DNA of 20,000 bases, from the NCBI GenBank assembly GCA_001586965.3, contig LUCW03000031.1, positions 32,501 through 52,500 of the forward strand, in the 5' to 3' direction. Each line of letters starts with the position of its first letter. Position 1 is the first letter of the stretch. Origin of the DNA: Sphaeroforma sirkka (taxonomy: Eukaryota > Opisthokonta > Ichthyosporea > Ichthyophonida). The position numbers were made by a program, and so were the translations under genes. The notes under the pieces were generated by a model, which was not told the DNA's origin, did not search any database, and saw only the letters and a program-made list of their open reading frames with translations. Positions 18,613 through 20,000 of the stretch are shown piece by piece.

Positions 18613-19895
18613 CTACGTAATTCCTGCACCACTGATTTGAAATATGCCGCCATTTGTAGGCTGTCTTCGATTTGATGTTATCACGTTGGCTTCAATTTGG
18701 GTGACACCAATAGCTTGTGATGTATCGGCTGGTTCTTGTAAAGTAATACGGGTATCCGCTACTCCTATCCAACTTGTCCCCAAAGCTGACTTATAGTTTG
18801 CACTCTTATGCGTTTTCGTTACGCTGCAAGGGGGTGAAAAGAAAGTTCAGCAACCTCGAATCGTAATATATGCCGCTGGTGAAAGTATCAGACTCACTAC
18901 ACGAACGCGAGAGTGTTCCTTACCCATTCGTAGTAATAATGATCACATTATGCTCCCGCGTGAGTGTTCTTAGTGCTGTTGCTATCGACATCATAAGCGC
19001 GTGACCTGTATGTACATTGAAGTTGGAGGTCAATATTTCTTGTCTGGGGCATGTGCGAAGGGAAACGGATGTCAAACCTCGCAGTGCACTTTACATGGTG
19101 ACCGTTGATTATAGCATGCACCTTATGCTCTCAAGATTTTCACTAATGTTAGAAGCGTAGTCATTCTCTGTATGTACTGGCCGACCAAATAACATAAATG
19201 CGCCTGTGCGCAGGGCGCTATATCGTGCCGTAAAACGACTTTCACACTGTTCGCATGGATAATTATTCAGTATCTAAAACAACGTGTACCTCGAGCGCTT
19301 GTTGTTAGAACCGGTGCCAGCAGCGCAGATATTGAATCGATGATGATTAGTTGTGGAGGTTCTTTCTCGGATAGTATGGATGTCATATCGACATCGCGCC
19401 CTTCAACAGCCCTCAACACTGCACTTAAGATGTCTACTAACTCGTGGGCGCTGGCTGATATACAACGCACCACCATCCCTAGTAGCGAATCCTCATTTAC
19501 ACCACCTGAAACTATTCGGACCAAAATTCAGGAATTTGATAAACAATTATAAAACTGTGACGTTTGGTGTGTACATCGGAGTGATGAGGTATATCATTTA
19601 GAAAGCTAAACTCGCCCGATTGTGTATACGTTTTTTGGGTTTAGATTGTACTTCGTTTACTCTTAAAGAAAGTTATGTTACCCATTGATCGATTTCCACC
19701 ACATATTTTACCGATATTAGCAAATGTCACCAAATCACTACTCTGTACGTTTAAACACCGATAGCATACCTAGAGGTTGCAGGTATGTCCGCAGGCGGGT
19801 AACAGAAAAATTCGTCCCACTGTCAATGTATAAGACGTTGCCCAAGTCCCCAGCCACACATTGGGCAGCGGCGGATAGACAGATTTGTGTCTTGC
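18613..19895 (-). CDS. RAD51D: RAD51D recombinase paralog (partial, 5' part outside window)
   Basis: RAD51D is a RecA-fold ATPase of the BCDX2 complex that helps load RAD51 in homologous recombination. Visible exons: 19895-19770, 19505-19290, 19005-18924 and 18823-18613 (211 codons with stop). The first begins inside Walker A: a split glycine codon then KTQICLSAAAQ, followed by NVLYIDSGTNFSVTRL (human NVLYVDSNGGLTASRL). The second has CISASAHELVDILSAVL and Walker B PQLIIIDSISALLAP. The third has GHALMMSIATALRTLT and IIITTN (human GLALMMQLARELKTLA, VVVTN). The last has SALGTSWIGVADTRITL (human PALGRSWSFVPSTRILL) and ends GGIFQISGAGIT, like the F-x-I-x-x-x-G-I end of RAD51 proteins. Length from Walker A to stop is 210 residues, close to the 215 or so in human. 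Two decayed copies of its last exon follow directly. Confidence 0.9.
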
Positions 19896-20000
19896 CTGAA
19901 TCTCACCCAATACAAGAAAACGACCATCAAAACGTACGAACTACTCAATGAACAGAGTAGGTGTAACAACGTGAAAACTCTATTCCTCCCGATCTTATAA

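Larger units (their letters stand above)
18097..18834 (-). repeat. Tandem triplication of the RAD51D terminal exon with its 3' splice site
   Basis: Three consecutive units, 18823-18613 (211 nt, intact), 18597-18402 (196 nt) and 18387-18097 (291 nt), share the same start (the GTAACGAA-type segment after a TTGCAG or TCGCAG acceptor), the TRxTL core, the T(S/P)Q core and the end before the stop. The only spacer between units is about 15 nt including the next acceptor. Confidence 0.9.

Noticed and set aside
1-20000. Mobile element, virus-like element, CRISPR or operon-like system
   Set aside because: No terminal repeats, polymerase, integrase, capsid or transposase motifs were seen; all coding sequence belongs to four spliced host genes.

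Overview
The window is intron-dense eukaryotic nuclear DNA carrying four protein-coding genes, two of them cut by the window edges. I rebuilt exons by eye from reading frames, GT/AG sites and phase matching. The organism cannot be named from the sequence. A CIP2A-like gene, an EPS15 with DPF repeats and UIMs, RAD51D and eIF3j together suggest a holozoan or other opisthokont, perhaps a unicellular one; this is inference only. Introns are mostly about 50-350 nt, and many 5' splice sites read GTAT rather than GTAAGT. I saw no tRNA, rRNA, CRISPR array, transposon or virus-like element.

Layout: (1) 2-3512, plus strand: the 3' two thirds or more of a CIP2A-like gene (helical armadillo-type repeats, then a long coiled coil). 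(2) 4036-15380, minus strand: a complete EPS15-type endocytic adaptor of about 30 exons and 1922 residues, with three EH domains, a Q-rich linker, a coiled coil, a long acidic DPF-rich tail and two C-terminal UIMs. Its summed exon length is 5769 nt, an exact multiple of three. (3) 15793-17783, plus strand: complete eIF3j, five exons, 240 residues. (4) 18613-19895, minus strand: the 3' half of RAD51D, from the Walker A lysine to the stop, with its 5' end beyond the window. Orientations alternate, giving two tail-to-tail junctions (3513-4035 and 17784-18612) and one head-to-head junction of 412 bp (15381-15792).

The four genes do unrelated jobs (PP2A and mitosis control, clathrin endocytosis, translation initiation, homologous recombination), so this is ordinary gene-dense chromosome rather than a dedicated system. 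The unusual structure is exon duplication. The last exon of RAD51D, with its 3' splice site and stop, is present three times in tandem; the proximal copy is intact and the two distal copies are decayed, one carrying a nested 42-bp triplication. In EPS15, one DPF-coding exon has been triplicated inside a run of six phase 1-1 exons, and intron sequence was copied with it.
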